DNA of 54,019 nt from Parachlorella kessleri (lineage: Eukaryota > Chlorophyta > Trebouxiophyceae > Chlorellales > Chlorellaceae): NCBI GenBank assembly GCA_001598975.1, contig BBXU01002242.1, positions 1 through 54,019 of the forward strand, given 5' to 3'. The notes below the pieces were generated by a model that was not told the DNA's origin, made no database searches, and saw nothing but the letters and a program-made list of their open reading frames with translations. This document shows positions 21,345-32,256 of this stretch, one piece after another; the stretch's first letter is position 1, and every line of letters starts with the position of its first letter. Made by a program: the position numbers and the translations under genes.

Positions 21345-24232
21345 ATGCCCGTTTCCTTGCCAATTGTTGTAGCTAACCTGCTTCTCCTCGTGCCTTCACG
21401 CTATGCCTTAGACAACGGTGCAGCAGTGAAGCCACCCCTGGGCTACAACACCTGGTGAGGAGGGGGGTTGCCGGCACGCAGGCAATACCCACCCACTTGG
21501 GTATTGCATCCTCAGACTTCCTGCAAAAGCCAGACCTACCTCTCCCCTGCCCTGCAGGAACGCCTTTGGGCTGAAGAGTAAGTATGGAGGCTGGTGGGCC
21601 TGTAGGGCTGCAGAAGCCCCTCAAGAGCCTCCTTTGGCATGCAGTTGACGAGGAGCTGATCAGGGCAACAGCGGACCTGATGGTCAGCCTTGGGCTGAGG
21701 GACGCTGGGTACGAGTACCTGGTGCTGGATGGTGAGCCTGGCTATGTGCACAGCCTGCACCCAAAGCATTTATTGAGGGTTCATTGGTTTGCTGCCTGGC
21801 TAGCAAGCAAGTAGGTAGTATCATTGTTAGGTGAAATGCTGGTCACACCCCAGACATCCGTGTTGATAGGGAGGGTTTGCACAGCCGCAAGGTGCATGTG
21901 TTGTCTGCAGACGGCTGGAGCAACCTTGTGAGAGGGCCAAATCACACGCTGGTCGCAAACCAGCAGAAGTTCCCCTCAGGCATGGATGCTCTTGGCAGCT
22001 ACATCCACAGCAAAGGCAGGTTGCCAAGTTTTAAAACGTTTATCATGGCGGCGTGACAGGCAGTTGCATGCTTAGGGCCCCCATGTCTTGCGCAAGCATT
22101 GTTACTTGCTCTGCTGGCTGAGGATGTGACACTTTGCACATCATTCAGACATTGGAACGTAGGCAGGCTCCCCTGCATGCAGCATATGGCTCGGATACTG
22201 CCACAGTGATCATGCCCTGCACATGCCATTCAGGCCTGAAGTTTGGGATCTATAGCGATAGTGGGTACAGGACGTGTGGCGGCTACCCTGGCAGCTTTGG
22301 GTATGAGGACTTGGATGCTCAGACCTGGGCAGACTGGGGGGTGGACTACCTCAAGTGTGAGTGGAAAACTGAGAGGCTGTCATTTGGGCTGCGCCCTGTG
22401 TGCATGAAATACCCCTAGCGCAGTAGTGGCGGAGAATGACGTGCTGGAATCATGTGGCGCAGAGATATGTCCTATTGTGGAGCTGCATGCAGATGACAAC
22501 TGTTGGGAGCCCGCCATCGTTACGCTACTGGACCGGTGAGAGTTATGTAATTGCAGAAGGTTTCTTGATACCAAATGGCTAGCGGGCATTTTGTCAACCC
22601 CGCCAAATTAAAATCCTGCTGGCCCGCGCTGGCCTTAGAGCCTGCGTAACCTGAGAGTCTGCGGCAGGCTCACAGGAAGCCACCTAGCCACCCGCATTCG
22701 CTATTCCTGACTCAGATTTTAACCAATGTCCTGGTTTGGCATTACAGGTACACGGCTATGCGAGATGCCCTCAACAAGACTGGGCGCCCAATCATCTACT
22801 CGCTTTGCGAGTGGGGGCTGGAAGACCCCTGGCAGTGGGCTCCCACGGTAGGTAGGCCTCTCCCTGTCTAGTTTCTAGACAAAAGCCCTTGCGCATCTTC
22901 CGCATGGCCGTGCCATCAAGCAACCCCATCAGAGACCTGCCCAGACGAGACTCTCCAGCCCGTCTGTGCCTGGCGTGCTGCTGCTGCCAGGTGGGCAACT
23001 CGTGGCGTACCACGGACGACATCGCTCCCAGCTGGGACAGCATCCTGGCCAAGCTGGACAACACGCTCAGCCTGGCACAGTTTGCGGGGCCGGGGGCATG
23101 GAATGACCCCGACATGCTAGAGGTACTGCCACCAGTGCCAGGGCCGCAAGCAGTCTCTTGTGGCTGCCCATCTAATGAGAATAACTCCCACCTGCTTAAC
23201 CAGCTGGATTGACGTGGCTGGTCCTTGAACTGCCGGCATGCAGTCTGCAGCCATGCCCTGCAGCTCTCTCGTCCCTAGCGATGGTGGACCAGGGAAATAC
23301 CTCTCCCCGCCGCGGCTCCATGGTCCCTACTGGCCCTGCAGGTTGGCAACGGCAACCTGCTACTGGGTGAGCAGCGGGCCCACTTTGCGCTGTGGGCGCT
23401 GCTCAAGGCCCCGCTCATGATAGGCACCGACCTGCGGCGGCTGCCCAAGGAATCTCTGGAGATCCTGACGGCCAAGGAGGTGCTGGCGGTGCACCAGGAC
23501 GGCCTGGGGGTGGCGGCTGAGCTGGTGGGGAAGTCTGGCGCCAAGGAGGTAGGCATGGTCCAGCACGCAAAGTAAAAGCAAGCCTGCAGACAGCACGGCG
23601 AATAGTAGCTTTTTCCCAGTGCACAGGGACATGATGCTGCGCTGAAGCTCGTGCAGCGGGAGTGCTATGTGCATGCAGGCAATGTTCGGTGCAGCAGTCT
23701 AGGCCGGAGGTGAGGTAAGGGGTTGTGTCGGTGCAGGTGTATGCTGCGCCCTTGGCCGACGGCAGCAGGGCGGTCGTGCTGTTCAACCGCCACACCCTCT
23801 GGGGGCTGACCGAACATCCGACAAGCAACATCACAGGTGGGCAACCTTCTCACCCGTGTCCCTGCCGGCTGATTCGCCTTAGTTATCAACCCTCCCTGTT
23901 GGGAGCCATTTACATGCAGCCTTTAATGCTGCCATGTACTCCTTCCAGCATCCCGCCATATGACCTGTCAACCACTAATCACCGCCTACTGTCTGTCTGG
24001 CTGGCTGTGTGGTACTGCCTTTGCAGTGCACTGGCAGCAGGTGGGCCTGAACAGCAGCACCGTGGCCACTGTGAGGGATCTCTTCCAGGAGAAGGACCTC
24101 GGCGAGTTTGGGGGCTCCTTCACAGCAGCTGTGCCCTTGCATGACGTGGTGGTAGTGAAGGTTACACCCAAGGGGGCCCCAGGCTCGCTGTCTTGGCGGC
24201 CGTGGGAGGGACAGGGTCTGTTTGCCAGGTAG
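21345..24232 (+). CDS. Alpha-galactosidase, glycoside hydrolase family 27 (11 exons, 410 aa, secreted)
   Basis: Exons: 21345-21454, 21558-21577, 21645-21731, 21911-22015, 22234-22356, 22493-22535, 22748-22847, 22991-23122, 23342-23548, 23737-23836, 24027-24232. They sum to 1233 nt and every junction keeps phase. The N-terminus [20 protein letters not shown] is a signal peptide. The mature protein opens with PPLGYNTWN. Family motifs: LVLDDGW (Asp72-Asp73), [26 protein letters not shown] with the predicted nucleophile Asp150, SWRTTDDI with the acid/base Asp206, and NDPDMLE. A C-terminal beta domain follows ([18 protein letters not shown] to VVVVKVTP). GH27 enzymes release alpha-1,6-linked galactose from oligosaccharides and glycolipids. 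The signal peptide points to vacuole, cell wall or outside. Intron 4 uses a GC donor. The nearby GT donor would break the frame at the invariant Lys-Gly-Leu-Lys. The stop is TAG 24230-24232. Confidence 0.97.
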
Positions 24233-24439
24233 GTATACGTAGTTGTGTTATAGGTCAGGTTTGCCCTCGCCGGCTTCCTGGTGTCTGTCCGGCTAGTTCT
24301 GTTAGTTACTGTATCTCCTTCCTCGGTCCTGCGCTAGCAAGGGTATCCTGCCTACGTCATAAGAAGATGGTACACTGGGAAGGCCAGCTGAAAATACGCA
24401 AAGGTTGTGCTTGTGTTGGCCGTAGTGCCTTGGGAGCTC

Positions 24440-24444
24440 TGTAA
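24440..24444 (+). terminator. Candidate TGTAA polyadenylation signal of the alpha-galactosidase gene
   Basis: TGTAA lies 208 nt after the stop codon. TGTAA is the usual chlorophyte polyadenylation element. The cleavage site is not visible. Confidence 0.45.
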
Positions 24445-25929
24445 CATGCTTAGATATTTTGGTGGCTTGCTTGCATACAAGCAGCGTAACCTGCAAGTGG
24501 TTTCCGTGTCTGGATCCCAGCTTGGAGCCCCCAAGGGGGAGCCTGTCGGCCTGTAAAGTGAATTTGGCGCCATGATTTTGCATGCCTCATACGAGCGGGA
24601 TAGGCCGGCCTCATGCTCCTTCATGATATATCCTTTTTGTTGAATTGTTCTTGGTTGCCTGCCAGGTAGCTGAGGCATGCACTTTCCAGGCTTCCTGGAA
24701 TCCTTTGCTACTAGGGGGTGCAGATATTGTTAGTCAGGCTAGGTGTACAAACCAATCTGCAACTTACTACGCTTGGAATATGTTTGCCAATGCATTGCGG
24801 GAGCTCAACAACCTTAACCATAGCTCCCGGCTACAAGGGCACCCGGCAAAGGCATTTAAGTAGATCATCGGGGTCTCACACAAAACAACTGCAGAAAAAT
24901 ATTAAAGCGCATGGATGGGTATCACCTGTGCGACCAAGGGCAGCTGTTCCAATCAGTATGGCCGAGATACCAAGCCTAATTTTCACTCTAACGACAAACC
25001 AATGAAGAGTTACATGACTACTTATCAAATGCACCATCTGTGCTTTCTTTTGCAGGTCGTTTCAATGCGCATGCGTTGAGCGTCTTCATGTACACCCAAC
25101 CTAACCGTTCGTTTCAGGCTGGCGATACCCAACGTTTACGCTGAAGACGCCAGCCTCCTCAGCCGCTAGTTGCAAAGGACCGGCCATTACTGCTGGCGCA
25201 GCAAGGCAAGCACAGCTGTGCCGGCCAGTGCTAAGGGTGCTAACATCCGAGCGGGGAGCAGGCCAGACCCTGTGGCCCTGCCGCTACTAGTGCCTACTGC
25301 ACAAGCCGTGACTCCTTCCTCGGCTCTGTCACAGCTGCTTGGCCATTCCCCGTCACAAGCCCCCGTGCCCAGCCTCACCAGGGGCACCGGGGAGAAGGAG
25401 AAACCTGGGGTCCCCTCTTGCTCTGCCCCTCCCCTGAGTCCCGCCTCCCCAGCAGCAGCAAAGCAGGAGGAGGCCAAGGATGAACAGCTGGGCATGGGTG
25501 ACAGCGGGTGCGCTCGGAGGCTGTGGGCTGGGGTGTGCGCCTGGGGGCTGGGCAGGCGCACAGAGTACAGCACGGCAGGTGGTGCAGTCCCTGCACCCTC
25601 ATGTGACCCATGCTGCCGCCCATTTCCCGGCAATAGCAGAGCTTCCATGCCGCTAGCGATGCTGCTGCCTGCTTGCTGCCTAGTGCTACTGCCGCTGCCC
25701 GGCCTACTGCCAAACTCTAGCCGTTGCCCGACCCGCCAATGCCCTCCGGGCTGGTTGGTGCCACTTGAGGGGCTGGCTGAGCCCAAGCTGCTGACAGCGG
25801 ACGAGAAGGGGGAGCCAGGCAGGTCCAGGACTGTTGACGGTTTGAGGGGCGTGAGCATGGGGATGCCGGTGGGAGCCACGGCGGCACAAGTGCTGGCCAC
25901 GCTCCGCGCCTGCACCACACCACCAGTTG
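24445..25929. other. Convergent intergenic region, no confident gene
   Basis: Holds the 3' sides of the alpha-galactosidase (plus) and the coiled-coil gene (minus). A minus-strand TGTAA at 25010-25014 could end the latter. A 241-codon minus-strand frame at 25187-25909 starts behind an acceptor-like GTGCAG and ends in a hydrophobic stretch (MLAPLALAGTAVLALL). It could be a terminal exon of an alternative transcript. It lies beyond the in-frame stop of the best gene model and is of low complexity, with an equally long frame on the other strand, so I do not call it a gene. Confidence 0.5.
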
Positions 25930-28900
25930 CTAGCTGAGGTTGTAGCAGCGCAGGAGCAAGCGCTCAATCTTTGCCACCTGAAGCGACAGAGGTCAAGTAC
26001 CCTGCCCTCCATCCATGAACGCTTCTCTCTGCCTTGGTCCAATGCCTCAAAGAACCCCCCCGGTGCTGCTGTGGCATATTGGCTACGTGCAGCATTCCGT
26101 GCACTGCTACTGCCTACGGGACCTATCACTCGGCCTCTAATTGCCAGCAGCAGTACAACAACTTGCACCGACTCACCCCCGGGCTGCCGATGTCGTACAC
26201 TGGGTCGTACGGCAAGTGAAGCGACGATGCTGACGCCTCCACCTCCTCCGGAGAGGGCACTCCCAGCAGCCAGCCCTCGACACCAGCGTCAGCCGCAGCC
26301 TCCATCTCCAAGCGGCTGGTTTTGGCTGCCTTGCCAGGAGATGATAGAAGCTTGTTGGAGGTGGCTGCCAGCTGCGGTCCCTGCAGGTCCTGCTGCCCAG
26401 GAAGGGACACAGGGAAGCTTGGAGCTGGCAAGGGTAGCGCGCTTGCTAATAGTCACCAGCTAGGCCTCCAAGGCAGCAGGTGGTGAAGGTGCCCCTGGCA
26501 GCTGTCAACAGAAACAAGGAAGCGAGGACTTGCAGGGGAGGTCAACCTAGAAAATACCCCAGGCAAGCCCACATAGTAGTATGCATGGTTACAAACCGCC
26601 ACAGCACCCCACCTGTAGCAGTGCGATCAGGCGCTGGATACGCAGTACGAGTTGGGAAGGGGAGTCAGCAGGGCAGCACGCCCCCTGGCTGCCAAGCTGC
26701 CCTACGCCCTGATGTCCCTGCAGGAGCTTGCTGACTGCCGCTCCCACTGACAAAGAGACGCCTGCAAGCAGACGCACTCAAAAGTCCTTTGCCCCTGGTA
26801 CAATAGGCCTCCAACACGCAAGTGTCGCAATCTGCCGGCCACCACCAGGTCGTTGCACCAAGGTAAGACCCCGGCTTGAGTATGGACCTACGAGCATGAA
26901 GCTGTTCTGCATCACAACTGGGGCCAATGGGCCCTCCTACGCCACGCATCATGACATGTCTGCTCAACCTCCGGCTTCTGCGCCCAAGGCCACCCTTGTT
27001 ATGCAGGCACAGCCATACCGGTGGGGTTAGGCGAGGGGCTGTTGCTGAGATCACCAGGGCCCCAGGGCGCCACGAGGGACTCTATTTCTGCCAGCTCTTG
27101 CTGCAGCGCCCGCAGCTGCTGCACGGCCACCAGCCTGCACAGGCGGGTAAGGATGCACAACATACCTAGGTTGTGTCATGTACCGCCCTACGCCTCCCTC
27201 TGACTATAGGGATGCTTTGGCATAGCTGCCTGTGCTGCACTGAACCCCTTGCATCTGGCTGAGGCTGCACTGCAGCTGCTCAGGTACGCACACTGGAGGC
27301 TGGCAACCTGAGAGTCACAATGACATGTTCGGTAAGGGGGAGGTGGCAATGGTCACACCCTGGTGCCCACCTCTGAGTGTGCAAGGAGCTGACCCGCATT
27401 CGCAGCCGCTCCACCAGCGCTGCATGCCTCGCACGCTCAGCAGCCAACAGCAACAGCCACGCGTAGCCCACTCCTGCACTTGAAGACCGCCCAGTCACAA
27501 TCAGGCATGGCAGCTCACCTCCCAGGCGTGATGCTGGCACGCATCCACGCTGGGAACACGTTGCCATTGAGTCTAACCACCATGCAGATAAGAAGCATAG
27601 GAAACCAACCACATATGTGTGTTCAGCAAACTTGCCATTTCCCAGCACGGTGTGTCGTGCCTCATTCACACCTGCTTGTGCCTGACCTGCTGAAGCGTCC
27701 TGCTGACTTGCGTCTGCCTGACTCTGGGGGCCGTCGGGCGCGGGTGCCTGACATGCTGCCACATGCTCCAGCCCAGCTGCCTGCACAACATGAACTGCTG
27801 CAGTGGACGTGGCTATAAAAGTGTTGCAGTGCATGTGGCTGATTCTGCGGCAGGTAATGCGAAGCGGGGAGAATTGCAACCTGAATACGCCGGCTCTTCA
27901 TGTGCTATACTACCCGTCTCTCCCTCCCCTATAGCACAGGCTCGACATCAACACACCACACTCTAACACCCCAAGCCCCTAAAACACCGCCTAGCCCAAC
28001 GCCAGCCATGCCCAGACAATGACTCGCCTCCAGGCGTCCGGCCAGCTCCTCAACTGGCATGCTCCCCTCGCCCTCTTGCAGCACCTCCTGTAGCTGCTCA
28101 GCTTCCTCGGCTGACACCAGAGCCTCTTGCGAGCCTCTGGCGAGGGCGTCAGCAGCCACCGCGGCTTGGGCTTCGCACGCTGCCAGCAGGCGCTGCAGGC
28201 CACCCTCCTGCTCCTCCAGCTCACACCTGTACCACCAGCAAGTGCCTGTCGCTCAGTAGTTGCACTTGTGCCCGCAGAGTCGCCATGCAAGTCCCCTGAA
28301 GCTCAGCAACTAGAGGGGATCTTTGTATAGCATCCTTGGCTGCCCTGCATGCGCCCTTACCAGCACCAGACCCCTGCCCTGCCTTGCCTCAGGTGGACAG
28401 GTGCCACGGAGGCAGGAAAAGCAGGGAGGTGCTCAGCTCTTGGTCAGCGCACCTCTCCCTGACATGCTGGATCGAAAGGGGGTGCACTCCAGCCAGGCCC
28501 ACCTGAGCAGGTCCAGCTCAGCGTCCTTCCCCTCCAGCGCCTCAGTAGTCAGCTCTAGCTGGGCCCTCAGGCTCTCCACCTGCCGTTGCAGGTCCGCGCA
28601 AGCCAGGTGGCTTGCCTGCACATGCCTCGCCTTGCACGTTCGTTGTGAATACTTGTGAGCCACCTCATTTCCGAAGGCCCACACAGTCATCAGAGGGGCC
28701 CTGTGGACCGGCGAGTGACCCATCCTGCCTAAGCCTAAGCCCTTCAGGATCCCGGACACCTATTGCAGTGCAGCATGCCACAGCTGCTTGGTTGGGCAAC
28801 TTACACACTTTCCCATTGGCTGGCTTGCAGCACATCTCCTGGCGTTTACCATCACTAAAATGTTCAGCAAGATGCCCAGCCCGATCAGTCCTCAGCCGCA

Positions 28901-30670
28901 GAGACCGCCGACCCCTGCGCACACCACCGCTCTCCAGTCCTGCCTGCCTGCCTGCACTTGCCTGTATCTCGGCCAGCGCTCTGAGCAGCTCCTCCTGCTT
29001 GACTCGCGAGTCCTCTCGCAGCACCCGCACCTCGCCCTCACGAGCCGCCAGCACGGTGTGCAAGGCAGGCAGGTCTGCAGGCAGGCAGCGCTGTCGTGGT
29101 CAGAGGGTGTCAAGGCCCTGGTCAGCGGATCCATCACTGATCGTGGGGCCATATATGACACCCCAGTTATTTGCAGGTCTCCATCCGTCGAAAAATCGCC
29201 ACATCCCGCCACTGTGATACGGACAGCTCCTGCTGCACACTTGTTGTCTACAGTATTAGCAACTCAACTGCCGCCGTTGCAACATGCCTTCTTTCAGGCT
29301 GTGACAGAGGATGGCGTGTCTGAAAGGCTCTTACACTCCCTTCAGCAGTCATTTCTCATATCAAACAGCATTCTGGGCATCCCACATGTATCGGGCCCGC
29401 GGCAAGACACTGCTCACCATGTGCTTCTCCATATGAGTAAAGGCTCCCCGGTGACTCATGGCCACCATCAGGGGTGCCTGCTCTCAGCTCCATGCCCCTG
29501 CTCTCTGGTGTGGCAAGAGACGCACAGGGGCTGAGACTGCACTCGCGCTGCCCCGCTTCAATACTTTGCTGCTGCTGCACTGGCGGTGACGACGGTAGCG
29601 GGTGCTGCGGCTGCTGGAGCATCTCTGATTTCTGCGCAAGTGGTGAGCTGCCTGACGCCTCTGCTTGTTGCTGTGCAATGCGCTCCAAGGATTGCAGCAA
29701 GCCCCGGTTAGCAGCCTGCAGGGAGAGCACCCCCAGGCGTGCTGCACCTGCACAGGCGCCAGCTGCTCTGGTAACCCGTGAGGGCTTATCATTGTGTCGA
29801 AGAATGGGGAAGCGGCACTGAATGGACGCGCCCAGTGTAAGAATGCATGGTTTTGCGACACACTCTTCTAGTTTGGGTGTGTTGCACTGCAAGCCGCTGT
29901 GCTGCAGAAGGGCAGGACCCCCCTTTCGGTGCTTACCGTTGCTTGCCGCAAGCTCCCACCAGTCAGCGCACATTCGCACTAGCTAGTCTACATTCAACAG
30001 AGTGCCAGCTTGCTCGCTCTGTTGCACACGTTCCACCACTTAGTTGGCTTACCCGCTGCCTCCTGCAGGCCGTGCTTATGCGCCTCAGCATCCTCGTCCA
30101 CTGCCGGAAGCCTAGCTGCCTGTTGCGCCTGCAGCCCCGCCCTTGCGCTTGCTAGCTGCCCCTCCAGCTGCTGCTTGAGTTGCTGCACCCTTGCCTGGTG
30201 AGCTGCACCCTGGCTTGACTCTGCTACCCTGGGGCTGGTCAGCCTTTCCGAGGCTGCCCTGCTAATGCCTGCACCTGGGGGTGCTCCCTGCACCTCAGCT
30301 AGCTTGCGCTGCAGCCGCCTGTTCTCAGCCTCTTGCTGTAGGATTATTGCACCGAGCTTGTGCGCCTTTTCCTGCGACAGCAGAGACCATCGTCCTCTTT
30401 GCTAGCTTAGTTGATGGCAGCGATCAACCCGACCTGCCAGATCAACTGCATAGTTACCTTCCAAAAGTTTGCCTTGGACAGCTTGCTGGTGCCGCTATCG
30501 ATGGCGCCGCTGCTTAGCTCCGCAAAACTGACGGATGCAGAGCGTGGGGTACCTTCCATGATCCCTGGCTCAGCAGCCTCACTGCCACTCCCCTGCCCTT
30601 GCGTCACGCCTGCCCGCCTCGAACGAGGGTAAAGGTAACGATAGGCAGGGAACGGGGGCCGAAGGGGCAC
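25930..30670 (-). CDS. Coiled-coil protein of unknown function (12 exons, 674 aa)
   Basis: Exons in transcript order: 30458-30670, 30053-30371, 29418-29747, 28962-29074, 28503-28615, 28028-28226, 27672-27780, 27371-27473, 27019-27134, 26613-26761, 26177-26389, 25930-25977. They sum to 2025 nt with phase kept at every junction. The start is ATG 30668-30670; a second in-frame ATG at 30557-30559 is possible. An unstructured N-terminus is followed by heptad-rich, Glu/Gln/Leu-rich segments (ILQQEAENRRLQRKLAEVQ, QRQVESLRAQLELTTEALEG, EAEQLQEVLQEGEGSMPVEE, QQLRALQQELAEIESL) broken by Ser/Pro/Gln-rich linkers, then a compact C-terminus (ASSLHLPYDPVYDIGSPG, VAKIERLLLRCYNLS). No signal peptide or clear membrane segment is seen. 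The introns after 28962 (CAG/GCAAGT) and 28028 (GAG/GCGAGT) use GC donors that phase requires. I do not recognise the family; a cytoskeletal, ciliary or scaffold role would be only a guess from the coiled coil. Confidence 0.75.
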
Positions 30671-30951
30671 GGTAGGGGTGGTCGCTGTGGCGACAGCTGT
30701 CAGACCTGCTGTGCATGCTGCGTCTCATGAAATGCCTTCCCAGGAGGCCTTCCCATGCGCACCAATCCTTCTGTCAAGAGTACCTTTTGGCAAATTTCAT
30801 GCTTGACGATCAGTTCTTAAGGGCAAGATGGGAGGAATAGGAAGTAACAGGGGCTGTCGACGACTTGGACCAACTAGGAAGGAAGCAGTCTGGGCGGGGG
30901 GCACCAGGAAAGGGTGGCCAGCTCGCAACCCAGTCCAAGGCTGCAGCCGGC
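30671..30951. other. Intergenic, upstream of the coiled-coil gene
   Basis: No coding signal or recognisable promoter motif. It contains purine-rich pieces (for example GGGAGGAATAGGAAG near 30830) that resemble a degraded inverted copy of the adjacent minisatellite unit. Confidence 0.4.
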
Positions 30952-31142
30952 CCCCTTCCAGGAATTCCTATTCCTCCTACTCTTCCGAGGTGCCCAGGCC
31001 AAGTCAGCCGCCCCCCTTCCAGGAATTCTTATTCCTCCTACTCTTCCGAGGTGCCCAGGCCACGGCTGCAGCTGCCCCCCTTCTAGGAAGTCTTATTCCT
31101 CCTACTCTTCCCGGGTCAGCAGGCAGCGCAGGTACCCACTCA

Positions 31143-31290
31143 GAAGAGTAGGAGGATTAAGATTTCCTGGAAGGGGGGCGGCCGCATTGGAACCCTAACC
31201 CTAAATCAACCCTAACCCCTAACCCTAAATCAACCCTAACCACTAGTGCAGCCGCCCCCCTTCCAGGAATTCTTATTCCTCCTACTCTTC
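31143..31290. repeat. 40-bp inverted repeat enclosing the telomere-like tract
   Basis: Arm 31143-31182 and arm 31251-31290 are reverse complements with only two mismatches in 40. The 68-bp spacer holds the telomere-like repeats. Confidence 0.9.
31191..31241 (+). repeat. Interstitial telomere-like repeat (CCCTAAA-type)
   Basis: About 51 bp made of CCCTAA, CCCTAAA and CCCCTAA units with two ATCAA interruptions. It reads as two copies of AACCCTAACCCTAAATCA-like blocks. Plant-type (TTTAGGG) telomere repeats are found in trebouxiophyte algae and land plants. Confidence 0.9.
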
Positions 31291-31380
31291 CGAGGCGCAG
31301 GTACCCGAGGCCAGCCCAGCGCAGGTACCCGCTTCCAGGAATTCCTATTCCCTCACTCTTCCGGGGTTAGCAGGCAGCTT

Positions 31381-32256
31381 TCATGGGCCATTTGCATGTT
31401 TAGGATAAATATGGGTTCGCAGGGGAGCTCCCTTGCTCACCCATTACTTACCCATAATAGCTTTATCTGCCGTTTATGGGGTGTTTATGGGCGTTTATGG
31501 CCCATATTAACTACCCCATAATTCATAGTGCAGCGCAGCTTTTGTGGTCAGAAGTTGGAAGAGTAGGAATGAGAAGTAAGACAACAGGAATGTTTCCAAG
31601 AGGGAAGGTAGAAGAAGTGGAAGAACCTGGAGTGAGAAGGGTCTAGCTTTCCAGGGAGTTCCTAATCTTCCTAAAAGGCTTCCTAGTCGGATTTGACACC
31701 AAGTGCTTCCCATTCCTGCAAGATGGTCAAGTGACATAGATCAGTCGCCTCCCCAACCTGGCAGGGAGGTGGGAGCCTGAGAGGCCCTGAAAATCCATTC
31801 CATCACCATATCATTACAGACGAATGCTAGCCGTCCAAACGTCCTTGCGTGCATCAGCGCTGCTAGGTGCAAAATGGAAGCGCAGAACCACCACTCTGGT
31901 CTGTGGGGCGGTGGTGTTTCTGTGGGCAAGTGGGGGTAAAGCACTTCGTGAGGACAAAGTCATATTGCTGGTCCTCCGAAACCTACAGTTCCACAAATCC
32001 CTCTCACAACCTAACAATACAACTACAGAATCACAACTACACACTGAAGTACCAGCACGGTTAGAAGTATGGTACAGCCGAAGAAGTATTCTGCAAGCCT
32101 GGGTAGTGGGCAAAGTGGTAGCCAATGGGATATTAACTGTTCCAAGGCACTGACAGAAGTTTGACAGCGCCTGTAGGAGAGTAGCTGGATTTGGCAGCAT
32201 GAACCAGCCCGAAAGTCCTAGAACGCATGTGATGAGATGAGCGCCACCCCAGCAGT
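31381..32256. other. AT-richer intergenic spacer downstream of receptor copy 1
   Basis: Contains three near-tandem GTTTATGGG words at about 31470-31500, a purine-rich stretch at 31555-31640 with a degraded inverted minisatellite core (GGAAGAGTAGGAATGAGAA), and from about 31984 the start of the duplicated block. No gene is supported. A 148-codon minus-strand frame crosses it but shows no recognisable protein. Confidence 0.5.

Larger units (their letters stand above)
30952..31380 (+). repeat. About 60-bp minisatellite, five direct units and one inverted unit
   Basis: Units begin CCCCCTTCCAGGAATTC and continue TTATTCCTCCTACTCTTC, then a GC-rich tail (CGAGGTGCCCAGGCC or GGTCAGCAGGCAGC). Direct starts are at about 30952, 31012, 31074, 31251 and 31332. 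An inverted copy lies at 31143-31182. The units are 60-75 bp with few substitutions in the core, so expansion is recent. Confidence 0.92.

Noticed and set aside
22016..22023. GT donor inside AAAGGCAGGTTGCC for alpha-galactosidase exon 4
   Set aside because: It would break the reading frame at the conserved Lys-Gly-Leu-Lys; the GC donor keeps all 11 exons in phase.
25170..25937. 255-codon plus-strand open frame
   Set aside because: Low-complexity, Pro/Ala/Ser-rich, no splice or family support, and mirrored by an equally long minus-strand frame; GC-rich DNA gives such frames by chance.
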